Below, piece after piece: positions 7,093 through 15,085 of a stretch of DNA of 17,727 nucleotides. A program made the position numbers and the translations under genes. Each line of letters starts with the position of its first letter. Position 1 is the first letter of the stretch. This stretch comes from Chloroflexota bacterium (GTDB lineage: Bacteria; Chloroflexota; Anaerolineae; B4-G1). The notes under the pieces were generated by a model. That model worked only from the letters and a program-made list of their open reading frames with translations. It was not told the origin of the DNA and did no database searches. Location: the NCBI GenBank assembly GCA_003648125.1, contig QMOE01000005.1, positions 1 to 17,727 of the forward strand, given 5' to 3'.

Positions 7093-8154
7093 CTACAACT
7101 GTCTCAGTTTCTGCTTTAGCTCGTCCGGCGAGTTGGCCGTGATGGGAGTGTACTCTACGCCAGGATAATGCTCCTTGAAGAAAGCGTCCAAGTCCGTGGG
7201 CCATTTCTGTGGGTTGACCGCGATCACGCGCCGCACGTCCAGGTCGCCGATGCCGCTATCGTCGGCGCTGCCTCCGATAGTGTATCTGTGCTGATCCCAC
7301 GACCCGCCCACCGCCGCCAGCGCCCAGGCTGCATCGGCGTTGGGGGGAAGCAATACGTAGGTGCGGTCGTACTGCTCGCGAGGCTGTCCATGGATATTGG
7401 GCTCCACAGGAGGAGGTGGTGGCGGCGGGGGCGGTGTCTCCTGACCCACGGCCACCAGTTCTGCATCATCCCAGTAGGCATCGCTGTGCTTGAACGCCCA
7501 CTTGGTTTTGCTGCGCAGGAATACCGTGACGGTATCGGATTGGGCCGTCGCTTCCACGGGAGGAGTTTGAGCGTGCTCGTTATAGATGTGCGCTCCGTGC
7601 CCCCACACCACCGTATCGGCAAGTGGATTAGTGCCGCCGGTGGGATCAATTCCCACGTAAAAGATAAAGTTGGGAATAGCGTCGTTCCACGGATCTCCAT
7701 TCAACGCTGGTGCTTGGCCTTCCAGGATGAATGTGGCTTCCTGGCCTACGCCGCAGGAGCAGCGCCCGTTGTCGTTGCAATCCTCGTGTCCCTTTATATC
7801 GTGATTGCTCCAGGCGTGCGCCCAGGCAGTCAGACGCAGCTTGGTGCCCGGCGCGACCTGTACCTGTTGGAGAAATCCTGCGTCGTGCCTGCGGAAGAAT
7901 GTGAACAACAGCATGCTCTTTTGTCCGCTATGCACCCGTCGCGGGTCGTTTTGTTTCCACGAGTCCCGTACTTCGGGCTGATCCCACGTGCCTGGCTCGT
8001 GGCGGAACCACGTTAGCCATTTTGGAGGAGTAAAGATGTTGCCGATGTCTTTCTCTTGAGGATTCGCACCCGTGGGGAAAATCAGGCAGCGATGGCTCTT
8101 GTCGTCGCCCCAATCATCTTCAAAGCCTCCATTCTTTAGCAAGTTCTGTGACAT
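7093..8154 (-). CDS. Two-domain protein: carbohydrate-binding-like N-terminus, polyproline linker, unknown C-terminal domain
   Basis: A 353-aa protein with a strong AAGGAGG (8161-8167) six bases before the ATG. Residues 1-235 look like a galactose-binding-like beta-sandwich: it opens NLLKNGGFEDDW, has aromatic- and His-rich strands and a Cys cluster (EDCNDNGRCSCG), and ends AYWDDAELVAVG, a common closing strand in CBM-like domains. Nine consecutive prolines (241-249) link it to a ~100-residue C-terminal domain starting RTYVLLPPNADAAWALAAV, which I do not recognise. No signal peptide or membrane helix is visible, which is odd for a glycan-binding architecture. It may use a non-classical export route or bind an intracellular ligand. 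It lies 36 bp downstream of radC on the same strand and may be co-transcribed. No catalytic residues are claimed. Confidence 0.68.
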   Translation of the reverse strand: MSQNLLKNGGFEDDWGDDKSHRCLIFPTGANPQEKDIGNIFTPPKWLTWFRHEPGTWDQPEVRDSWKQNDPRRVHSGQKSMLLFTFFRRHDAGFLQQVQVAPGTKLRLTAWAHAWSNHDIKGHEDCNDNGRCSCGVGQEATFILEGQAPALNGDPWNDAIPNFIFYVGIDPTGGTNPLADTVVWGHGAHIYNEHAQTPPVEATAQSDTVTVFLRSKTKWAFKHSDAYWDDAELVAVGQETPPPPPPPPPVEPNIHGQPREQYDRTYVLLPPNADAAWALAAVGGSWDQHRYTIGGSADDSGIGDLDVRRVIAVNPQKWPTDLDAFFKEHYPGVEYTPITANSPDELKQKLRQL

Positions 8155-8190
8155 TTGTCGCCTCCTTAACCTGAACCTGATCGAGTCATT

Positions 8191-8907
8191 CTACTCAACA
8201 AATCCCAGCCCACGCTCGCGCAGGCTTACAAAACGCTGCTGCCCAATGATCAAGTGATCAAGCACTTCGATATCAAGTAGTTTGCCCGCTTCTACCAATC
8301 GGCGGGTCACCTCTACGTCCTCAGGCGAGGGAGTGGGGTCACCGGAGGGATGATTGTGGGCGATGATGATCGCCGCACAGTTCCGTTTGATGGCCTCTCG
8401 GAACACTTCGCTCACCCGGATGTGCGAAGCGTTGAGGCTGCCCACGTACACCGTTTCAATGCCGAGCAACCGATTGCGGGTATTCAGATACAGCACCCGA
8501 AAGTGTTCCTGCTCCAGATGGGCCATCTCTGCTATCAGTAGCTGTGCCACGTCAGCCGGAGAGCGCACGATGAACTGATCTTCCGGGGCGGCGAGGAGCA
8601 TACGCCGGCCCAGTTCGAGCGCGGCCTTGAGTTGCGCCGTCTTGGCCGGCCCCAGTCCCTTTTCCGCTTTTAACTCGGCAAAGCTGGCCCGGGCCAGGCC
8701 CGGTAGCCCGCCGTAGCGGGAGATGAGCCGGGTCGCCATATCCAGGACGCTTTCGCCGCCCACGCCCGTGCGCAGGATGATAGCCAACAGTTCCGTCGTC
8801 GAGAGCGCACCCTCGCCAGCATGGGCCAGCCGCTCGCGGGGACGCTCGTCAATGGGCAAATCCTTGATCGTTGGCCGGTACTCGGCCTGTGTTTCGTCAC
8901 TCACCAC
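8191..8907 (-). CDS. radC: RadC family protein (JAB/MPN domain)
   Basis: A RadC family member of about 238 aa. The N-terminus has [13 protein letters not shown] and [15 protein letters not shown] helix-hairpin-helix-like segment ([21 protein letters not shown]) follows. The C-terminal JAB/MPN metal site is [11 protein letters not shown], with its first His at about residue 184. RadC was historically called a DNA-repair protein, but its activity is not established. Start choice: the frame extends to a TTG at 8922, but that codon lies upstream of the transcription start predicted from the promoter at 8911-8939. Tandem GTG codons at 8907 and 8904 sit where the transcript would begin. No Shine-Dalgarno is visible for any of them, so leaderless translation from a GTG is plausible. 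Confidence 0.9.
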   Translation of the reverse strand: MVSDETQAEYRPTIKDLPIDERPRERLAHAGEGALSTTELLAIILRTGVGGESVLDMATRLISRYGGLPGLARASFAELKAEKGLGPAKTAQLKAALELGRRMLLAAPEDQFIVRSPADVAQLLIAEMAHLEQEHFRVLYLNTRNRLLGIETVYVGSLNASHIRVSEVFREAIKRNCAAIIIAHNHPSGDPTPSPEDVEVTRRLVEAGKLLDIEVLDHLIIGQQRFVSLRERGLGFVE

Positions 8908-8910
8908 ATT

Positions 8911-8939
8911 ACTATACTGCAAGATCGTAATTTACACAA
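8911..8939 (-). promoter_or_regulatory. Predicted promoter for radC
   Basis: On the minus strand TTGTGT (8934-8939) and TATAGT (8911-8916) are 17 bp apart. The expected start of transcription, about 8903-8905, coincides with the tandem GTG codons of radC, implying a leaderless or nearly leaderless mRNA. Confidence 0.5.
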
Positions 8940-8999
8940 TCGGGGAAAATTGGCGTATGAGCGCATCTTTTCGCATCTCCAAATCTTGCATCCGAACGC

Positions 9000-9027
9000 T
9001 TGCCCCTATGCCAGCCGATGGTATAAT
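9000..9027 (+). promoter_or_regulatory. Predicted promoter for the zinc-ribbon membrane protein gene
   Basis: TTGCCC (9000-9005) and TATAAT (9022-9027) are 16 bp apart. Transcription would begin near 9034, about 35 nt before the ATG at 9069. It is divergent from the radC promoter, and about 60 bp separate the two -35 elements. Confidence 0.55.
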
Positions 9028-9068
9028 ACACTCCGCTTGCAGTCTCAAACTAAGGAGCGATATTCTCA

Positions 9069-9560
9069 ATGGAGACCATTCTGGAAAAAGTCCCTTTCTA
9101 CCTGACCATTCTATCCACCGTGTGTGGGGGAGTGAGCATCGCGCTTGTGGGCGGAATAACAATTTGGACTTTTCGTGACATTCACGCGCGCTCGCGGGAC
9201 TTTTTGGCCCAGATATTGGCGACTTTGTTGGTGATCGTGCTACCCATCATTGGATTGGTGGTATATTTGATGCTCCGTCCGCGGGAGACTTTGGCCGAGG
9301 CTTACGAGCGTTCTCTGGAGCAAGAGGCTCTGTTGCAGGCCATAGAGGAGCCAGAGGTATGCCCTGGATGCGGGCAGCGGGTCAAGAGTGATTATTTGTA
9401 CTGCCCGGCCTGTCACACCCAACTCAAGAAAGCTTGCTCAACGTGCGGACACCCGATTCACTTGAACTGGTCCCTTTGCCCGTACTGTGGAGCGAGCGTC
9501 ACTCCGCAAGTGATTGAACCGGTGCCCACTTCAGAACAGGAAGCATCCGCGCCGGCATAA
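9069..9560 (+). CDS. Two-pass membrane protein with tandem zinc ribbons
   Basis: A 163-aa protein. Two transmembrane helices (about 10-35 and 46-68) are joined by a short loop, WTFRDIHARSRD. The second ends PIIGLVVYLMLRP, resembling the N-terminal membrane module of the phospholipase D nuclease N-terminal type. A cytoplasmic acidic helix follows. Two zinc ribbons then use Cys98/Cys101 with Cys112/Cys115 and Cys123/Cys126 with Cys137/Cys140 (double zinc-ribbon pattern). The tail is Pro/Glu-rich and disordered-looking. AAGGAG at 9052-9057 precedes the ATG. It is a single-gene unit with its own promoter, convergent with pyruvate kinase. The function is unknown; the ribbons suggest a protein or nucleic-acid contact at the membrane. 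Confidence 0.8.
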   Translation: METILEKVPFYLTILSTVCGGVSIALVGGITIWTFRDIHARSRDFLAQILATLLVIVLPIIGLVVYLMLRPRETLAEAYERSLEQEALLQAIEEPEVCPGCGQRVKSDYLYCPACHTQLKKACSTCGHPIHLNWSLCPYCGASVTPQVIEPVPTSEQEASAPA

Positions 9561-9594
9561 CTGACACCCCAACCCGCGCATCACGTTTGACGTT

Positions 9595-11019
9595 TCACGC
9601 CTCCTCACTCTCACCCACCACGTGCACCTTGAGCATATTGGTCCTGCCCCCGCTGCCAAAGGGGATGCCCGCCGTCAGCACCACCGGGTCTCCCCAGGCC
9701 GCTACCCCTTTCTGACGCACCGTGCGCACCATCATCTCGACCATATCGTCGGTGGTCTCGAACGGTTCCACGAGCACCGGCTCCACGCCCCACACGAGCG
9801 CCAGACGGGCCAGCGTCGCCTGGCTGGGCGTCACCGCCACGATGGGAACGGAGGGACGATGACGCGCCACCATGCGCGCCGTCATGCCGGACATTGTCGC
9901 AGTGATGATCGCCGTACCGCTTATTTCGTCAGCAATCTCGACCGCGGCGCAACTGATGGCCTCGGTGATCGTTTCGTGGCTGCCGGATTCGTCGTGCATG
10001 GGGCTGCTGGTCAGGTGGGCCTCTGCGTTGGTGCAAATTCGCGCCATCGTCTCCACCGCCGCGACAGGGTAACTCCCCACCGCCGTCTCGCCGGAGAGCA
10101 TCACCGCGTCGCTGCCGTCCAGGATGGCGTTGGCGACGTCCGAGGCCTCCGCCCGCGTCGGGCGCGGGTTCTCGATCATCGTCTGGAGCATCTGCGTGGC
10201 AGTGATGACCGGCTTGCCGGCCCGGTTGCAGGCGCGGATAATCCGTTTTTGGTGAAACGGCACCTCCTCGGCCGGGGTCTCCACCCCCAGATCGCCTCGC
10301 GCTACCATCATACCGTCGGCCTCGGCCAGAATTTCATCCAGGGCGAAGAGCGCCTCCGGTTTCTCAATCTTGGCGATGATGGGGACATCCGCGCCCTTGT
10401 CTTGGAGAAATTGCCGCAACTCGCGCACGTCGGCGGCGCGGCGGACGAATGAGAGAGCGAAAAAGTCCACTCCCTGTTCCAGCGCGAACGCGGCATCCGC
10501 GCGGTCCTTGGGGGTCAGCGTGGACAGGCGCAGCGCGGCCCCCGGCACGTTGATGCCCTTGTGAGAGGTCAGACGTCCCCCCGTGACCACACGACATTCG
10601 AGGTGGCTTTCACCAGCCTGCGCGACGGTCAATTCCAGGTTTCCGTCGTCCAGCAGCACCGCCTGGCCCACTCGCAGGTCGTGCAACAGTTCGGGGTGGG
10701 GCACGGGAATCTCGTTCGCCGCGTCCGGCCGGGGGCGAGAGGTGAGGGTCACGATTTCGCCCTTGCGCAGTTCGACCGCTCCGCCCTCAATCTCGCCCAC
10801 GCGCAGTTTCGGCCCTTGCAGGTCGGCCATCACGGCGACGAGGCAATCCTCTTGTTCCGCGATCTGGCGCAGAGTGGAGATAGATTGGGCGTGGGCGGCC
10901 CGCTCGCCGTGAGAAAAGTTGATCCGCGCCACGTTCATCCCGGCCCGGATGAGGGCACGCATCATGTCGGGTGAGTTAGTGGCCGGGCCAATCGTGCAGA
11001 CGATTTTGGTGCGTGGCAT
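9595..11019 (-). CDS. pyk: Pyruvate kinase
   Basis: Converts phosphoenolpyruvate and ADP to pyruvate and ATP in the last step of glycolysis. The 474-aa length fits the bacterial family. The start PRTKIVCTIGPA and NVARINFSHG (nucleotide and Arg contacts) are intact. The active-site lysine is Lys217 in IIAKIEKPEA, followed by ARGDLGVE with the metal-binding Asp and the MLQTMIENPRPTRAEASDVANA helix. A C-terminal allosteric-type domain is present (GTAIITATMSGMTA). The ATG is preceded by GAGGGT. The extra C-terminal PEP-utiliser domain of some Gram-positive enzymes is absent. It lies 13 bp downstream of a PIN-domain gene and, beyond that, enolase. Confidence 0.97.
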   Translation of the reverse strand: MPRTKIVCTIGPATNSPDMMRALIRAGMNVARINFSHGERAAHAQSISTLRQIAEQEDCLVAVMADLQGPKLRVGEIEGGAVELRKGEIVTLTSRPRPDAANEIPVPHPELLHDLRVGQAVLLDDGNLELTVAQAGESHLECRVVTGGRLTSHKGINVPGAALRLSTLTPKDRADAAFALEQGVDFFALSFVRRAADVRELRQFLQDKGADVPIIAKIEKPEALFALDEILAEADGMMVARGDLGVETPAEEVPFHQKRIIRACNRAGKPVITATQMLQTMIENPRPTRAEASDVANAILDGSDAVMLSGETAVGSYPVAAVETMARICTNAEAHLTSSPMHDESGSHETITEAISCAAVEIADEISGTAIITATMSGMTARMVARHRPSVPIVAVTPSQATLARLALVWGVEPVLVEPFETTDDMVEMMVRTVRQKGVAAWGDPVVLTAGIPFGSGGRTNMLKVHVVGESEEA

Positions 11020-11032
11020 AAGTTACCCTCTA

Positions 11033-11449
11033 CTACCCGTTCTGTCCAAGTACTTGGGGCAAGAACTCGCTCACTTTCACGATCTCTATTCCCTGGTAAC
11101 TTTCCAGATCAAGCAGGTGATGATCGCCGCTGACGATAAAATCCGCTTGCCCCTCTAACGCACATTCCAGGAACTTGTTGTCTGATGGATCCGCTTCAAT
11201 GACGTTTAATCGCAGAGTGGGCGCAACCACTTTAGATAGCCCACCTATCTCTCTGTACCACTCGTAGGCATCTTTATCAGAGTAGTCAAAATAGTCTCGC
11301 AGCACCCGCGTAATCTCGAATAGGATTTCGAGGGAAGTGACGTGGACAAACATCTTGCCCTGAGCCGCTTTTAGCAGTTGGCGTGGTTTTCCATGCTCCC
11401 AGTTGATGCCCGAGATCCAAACATTGGTGTCATTCGTCGCCAGCAACAC
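11033..11449 (-). CDS. PIN-domain protein, putative toxin ribonuclease
   Basis: A 138-aa PIN-domain protein of the group annotated as putative toxin-antitoxin toxin components. The likely metal-binding acidic residues are Asp7 (ATNDTNVWIS), Glu45 (EILFEITRVL), Asp90 (DPSDNKFLE) and Asp109 (IVSGDHHLL), so the nuclease centre looks complete. The start is GTG with GAGAGG just upstream. Its first 20 bases overlap the end of the preceding gene, the tight coupling usual in toxin-antitoxin operons. It lies between enolase and pyruvate kinase. The RNA target is unknown, and toxicity is inferred only from family and context. Confidence 0.8.
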   Translation of the reverse strand: MLLATNDTNVWISGINWEHGKPRQLLKAAQGKMFVHVTSLEILFEITRVLRDYFDYSDKDAYEWYREIGGLSKVVAPTLRLNVIEADPSDNKFLECALEGQADFIVSGDHHLLDLESYQGIEIVKVSEFLPQVLGQNG

Positions 11450-11891
11450 ATTCTTCCTCTCTCACTGTTTCAACGCCCTGGGCTACAATGCGAATTACAT
11501 TCTCATCCGTGAGTGTTTCATAATCAACGCCTTGCTCAGCGCACCACTCGTGAAAACGCTGCTGTGATCGTTCATATAGACTTGTTCGCGCTTCCTCTGG
11601 ATCAGTTTGTGAGAGCCGTTGATCCACACGCTCAATAGCAGCCAGAGCGCTTTGCAGTTCCTGTCCCCTTATTCCACTTTCGATCAACATGCGGATATAA
11701 CTCTCCCGCAGCCAATCGGCTTTCTCCAGTTCCTTGAACTGCGCTGTCACCGTGCCTGCTGGCGAGGTCATCTTGACGTACCCATTTTTGTATACCCGCA
11801 CATAGCCATCAAAGCGTTCGTTGTAGATGGAAGCAATGACACTACTGCTAGGGGGAACCTCGCTTCCCCTCATCGCGCGATATGTATCCAT
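11430..11891 (-). CDS. Unknown protein paired with the PIN-domain gene, candidate antitoxin
   Basis: A 153-aa protein I do not recognise. The first ~55 residues are beta-rich (DGYVRVYKNGYVKMTSPAG). The rest is charged and helical (ELEKADWLRESYIRML, EEARTSLYERSQQRFHEW). It has no membrane segment and no obvious helix-turn-helix or ribbon-helix-helix motif. The ATG has an excellent Shine-Dalgarno, GGAGGTGAT (11895-11903), so it is well translated. Its end overlaps the PIN gene by 20 bp, which makes a cognate antitoxin or accessory role plausible. It is longer than most VapB-type antitoxins, so this stays inference. The base composition of this pair looks less GC-rich than the flanking enolase and pyruvate kinase genes. 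Confidence 0.68.
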   Translation of the reverse strand: MDTYRAMRGSEVPPSSSVIASIYNERFDGYVRVYKNGYVKMTSPAGTVTAQFKELEKADWLRESYIRMLIESGIRGQELQSALAAIERVDQRLSQTDPEEARTSLYERSQQRFHEWCAEQGVDYETLTDENVIRIVAQGVETVREEECVAGDE

Positions 11892-11918
11892 CTCATCACC
11901 TCCCGACTTTGGTCTGTT

Positions 11919-13223
<1,305 letters not shown>

Positions 13224-14300
13224 CTATGCCATTCCTAGCCCTTCATACAATCGCTCAAAGTCAAAATGCTCCTCCAACAACGCCTCGAACTGTTCCAACT
13301 TGGCCGATTGCCCCAGCCGCGTCTTGCCGAACACGCGCTCGACGATCTCCACTGTCTCCATCGTGTTCTGGCGCACCAGCAGCACCGGGATTCCGATCTC
13401 TTCGGCGCGACGCAGTACCTCCGGCACAGGGCGCAGGTGGCCGGTCAGGATTAGACATTGAGTTGCCGTTTCCAACGCCACCAGTTGGATGTCGGCCCGG
13501 TCGCCGCCGGTGATGATTGCCTTGCTCCCCGCTATACGCCGGATGCGCGGCAACGCCTGCTCCGCGCTCATCGCCCCGACCACCAGGTTCTCGATCAAGG
13601 CGTCCCGCTTCTCCGGCAGGGCCAAGAACTCGCCCTTGAGCACATCCGCCAGTTCCCCTACGCTGATGGCCCGCAGTTGCTCTCGCAAGGGTAAGGTTCC
13701 AAAAACTTTAATTCCTTGCTTTTCCAGGCAAGGATTGCACACCTGTTCGGCCAGTTTTTGTTCTTTTGTGGGCACGCTGTTGATGAGGATGCCCAGCAGC
13801 CGTTCCCCCAGGCAAAGGCGCGCCGCCACGCAATCGTCCCCCTGGCTGACCCGATTGTGGTAGCGGACGATGACCAGGGCTTGTGCGTCCAGCGCGTCCA
13901 GCACCGCAGCCGCCCCCAGGCCAAGACTGCCCCCTTCGCGCAGGGAAGCGCCGCCCTCTAACAGGACGATGTCTTTGTCGGCTGCGACGCGCTTGTAGGC
14001 TGTTTTGACCTCCGACATCAGGTCGCGCTCGGCGCAGCCGCAACGCATCTCCCGCGCCAGCTTGGGGGTGAGGATGATCCCCACGAGTTCGGCGGATGAT
14101 TCCTTCAATTTTAACGTGCGCCGCACGAAATCGGCGTCCTCGTCCAGCGCCCGGCCGGGGGTTGGCTCCCACGGCTGGGTGGAAAGAGGCTTGAAGTAAC
14201 CGACGTTGTATCCTTCCCTCTGCAACCGTCGCCCCAATGCCAGGCAGACGGCAGTCTTGCCGGAGAATCTCTCAATGGAAGTAATGTATAAAGCCTTCAC
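13224..14300 (-). CDS. BioD-like/DRTGG-domain protein (phosphotransacetylase N-terminal-like, COG0857)
   Basis: A 358-aa protein matching the non-catalytic N-terminal region of long phosphotransacetylases. The P-loop NTPase domain, related to dethiobiotin and cobyrinic acid a,c-diamide synthases, begins KALYITSIERFSGKTA with the loop Lys at 15. The DRTGG domain has ITGGDRADIQ, Asp267. The acetyl-transferring Pta domain is absent, so it should not be called Pta. A regulatory or nucleotide-sensing role in acetyl-CoA metabolism is inferred from family and place: acs lies upstream on the same strand and enolase directly downstream. The start is GTG with AAAGGAGC at 14306-14313, five bases upstream. 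Confidence 0.85.
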   Translation of the reverse strand: MKALYITSIERFSGKTAVCLALGRRLQREGYNVGYFKPLSTQPWEPTPGRALDEDADFVRRTLKLKESSAELVGIILTPKLAREMRCGCAERDLMSEVKTAYKRVAADKDIVLLEGGASLREGGSLGLGAAAVLDALDAQALVIVRYHNRVSQGDDCVAARLCLGERLLGILINSVPTKEQKLAEQVCNPCLEKQGIKVFGTLPLREQLRAISVGELADVLKGEFLALPEKRDALIENLVVGAMSAEQALPRIRRIAGSKAIITGGDRADIQLVALETATQCLILTGHLRPVPEVLRRAEEIGIPVLLVRQNTMETVEIVERVFGKTRLGQSAKLEQFEALLEEHFDFERLYEGLGMA

Positions 14301-14330
14301 GCCTTGCTCCTTTCACTCAAAACTGTTTAC

Positions 14331-14361
14331 TTTTTCGGCATGGTTCGTCAGCACCGAAAAA
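14331..14361. promoter_or_regulatory. 8-bp inverted repeat upstream of the BioD-like/DRTGG gene
   Basis: TTTTTCGG (14331-14338) and CCGAAAAA (14354-14361) are separated by 15 bp. On the minus strand the dyad sits about 30 bp before the GTG start at 14300. It could be an operator or a leader hairpin. The GC core is only three pairs, so it is a weak terminator candidate. No convincing promoter was found nearby. Confidence 0.35.
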
Positions 14362-14391
14362 CTCGTTTACAAATTCTTGGCAACTGCTCAG

Positions 14392-14575
14392 CCTGCGCTG
14401 GTTGAGTAGCGCAGGAGGCGCGTATGTTTCGACAAGCTCAACACAAGTCGAAACCAAGCAGGCGGCCCATGTAGGGCGAAATTCATTGCAAAAGCCGCTC
14501 GCTTCACTTTGACAGGCTCAGTACAAGGGTTTCGATACGCCGCCACAAAAAGCGTGGCGGTTACTCAACCAGCGC
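14392..14575. repeat. Mobile-looking inverted-repeat element (MITE/REP-like), noncoding
   Basis: The stretch 14301-14691 has no credible gene. Within it, GCGCTGGTTGAGTA (14395-14408) recurs in perfect inverted orientation at 14562-14575 and defines a ~180-bp unit. The left end also folds into a local 8-bp hairpin, CCTGCGCT/AGCGCAGG (14392-14415). Inside are two diverged direct copies of a ~21-bp word beginning TTTCGACAAGCTCA (14427) and CTTTGACAGGCTCA (14507), and a 7-bp hairpin, CCGCCAC/GTGGCGG (14540-14560). There is no transposase. The structure fits a small non-autonomous or REP-type element, but other copies would be needed to prove mobility. Confidence 0.5.
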
Positions 14576-14691
14576 TCGCTTCATTGGCCCGAGTAGTTGC
14601 TAAATCGGCGTCCACAAAAGTGTAAAGGTGTTTTGGCTCCTCAAGGGGTGAAAATGAACCATGCCCAAAATGTGGATGCGGTACATAGTGA

Positions 14692-14910
14692 TTACTCCAG
14701 TCCAAGTTGTTGCGCCACTTTATCTAGTGGTTGGCCTCGCTCACCCGCTGCAACTGCCCTCCTCTGGCGTAAGAGTCTATCTCTCACTGTCCTTCTGATT
14801 GTCAATCCCTCGTCAGGGTCGCCTAATATCTCTAACAATTTTCGCTCAACCGAGGTTTCAATCAGATGTGTGAATTCCTCCCTGGTCATTTGAGCAACTG
14901 TACCGACCAT
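14692..14910 (-). CDS. Small conserved-looking hypothetical protein (72 aa)
   Basis: A 72-aa charged, helical protein with an excellent AGGAGG seven bases before its ATG. MTREEFTHLIETSVERKLLEILGDPDEGL followed by a basic helix and a C-terminal 'LDKVAQQLGLE' resembles small proteins common in Chloroflexi and cyanobacteria, sometimes next to toxin genes. I cannot name a function. No toxin follows it here; the next 390 bp are gene-free. It begins 15 bp after the stop of the acs remnant, so before the restriction-modification insertion it probably followed intact acs directly. Confidence 0.65.
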   Translation of the reverse strand: MVGTVAQMTREEFTHLIETSVERKLLEILGDPDEGLTIRRTVRDRLLRQRRAVAAGERGQPLDKVAQQLGLE

Positions 14911-14925
14911 CTTTGTTCCTCCTCA

Positions 14926-15085
14926 TCATGGGGCCAACACCAACCGCATGTCAATCGCCATCGCCCCGTGTCCCTCTTCAAAGACCATCAGTGGATTGAT
15001 GTCCAGTTCGACGATCTCGGGGAAATCTGTCACCAACTGGCTGATGCGCAGCAACTCGTCTATCATAACCTCGTGGTCGGATGGC
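14926..15085 (-). pseudogene. Headless 3' remnant of an ADP-forming acyl-CoA synthetase gene
   Basis: In this frame the sequence encodes the last ~52 residues of the ATP-grasp domain ([15 protein letters not shown], then [20 protein letters not shown], ending RLVLAP and a stop). It is the counterpart of the C-terminus encoded at 17304-17460. The homology stops abruptly near 15085, where methyltransferase sequence begins. No start codon, Shine-Dalgarno or upstream domain remains. The frame is free of stops, and substitutions relative to the intact copy are conservative. It is not expected to make a functional product. It is followed at once by the 72-aa gene. Confidence 0.85.
14938..15085. repeat. 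Long direct repeat flanking the restriction-modification genes, distal copy
   Basis: This copy aligns without gaps to 17313-17460 at an offset of 2375 bp. Positions 14938-15053 match over 116 bp with a single mismatch (14969). The remaining 32 bp to 15085 carry nine mismatches. Together the copies bracket the restriction endonuclease and methyltransferase genes. Confidence 0.92.

Noticed and set aside
7168..8016. Plus-strand open frame of about 280 codons
   Set aside because: It is antisense to the polyproline-linker protein, which has a perfect Shine-Dalgarno; the plus-strand frame has none and no domain.
9622..10452. Long open frame on the plus strand opposite pyruvate kinase
   Set aside because: His/Arg-rich translation with no recognisable fold; pyruvate kinase on the other strand is intact and unmistakable.
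13224..14300. Phosphate acetyltransferase (pta)
   Set aside because: Only the P-loop and DRTGG parts are present; the catalytic acetyltransferase domain is missing.
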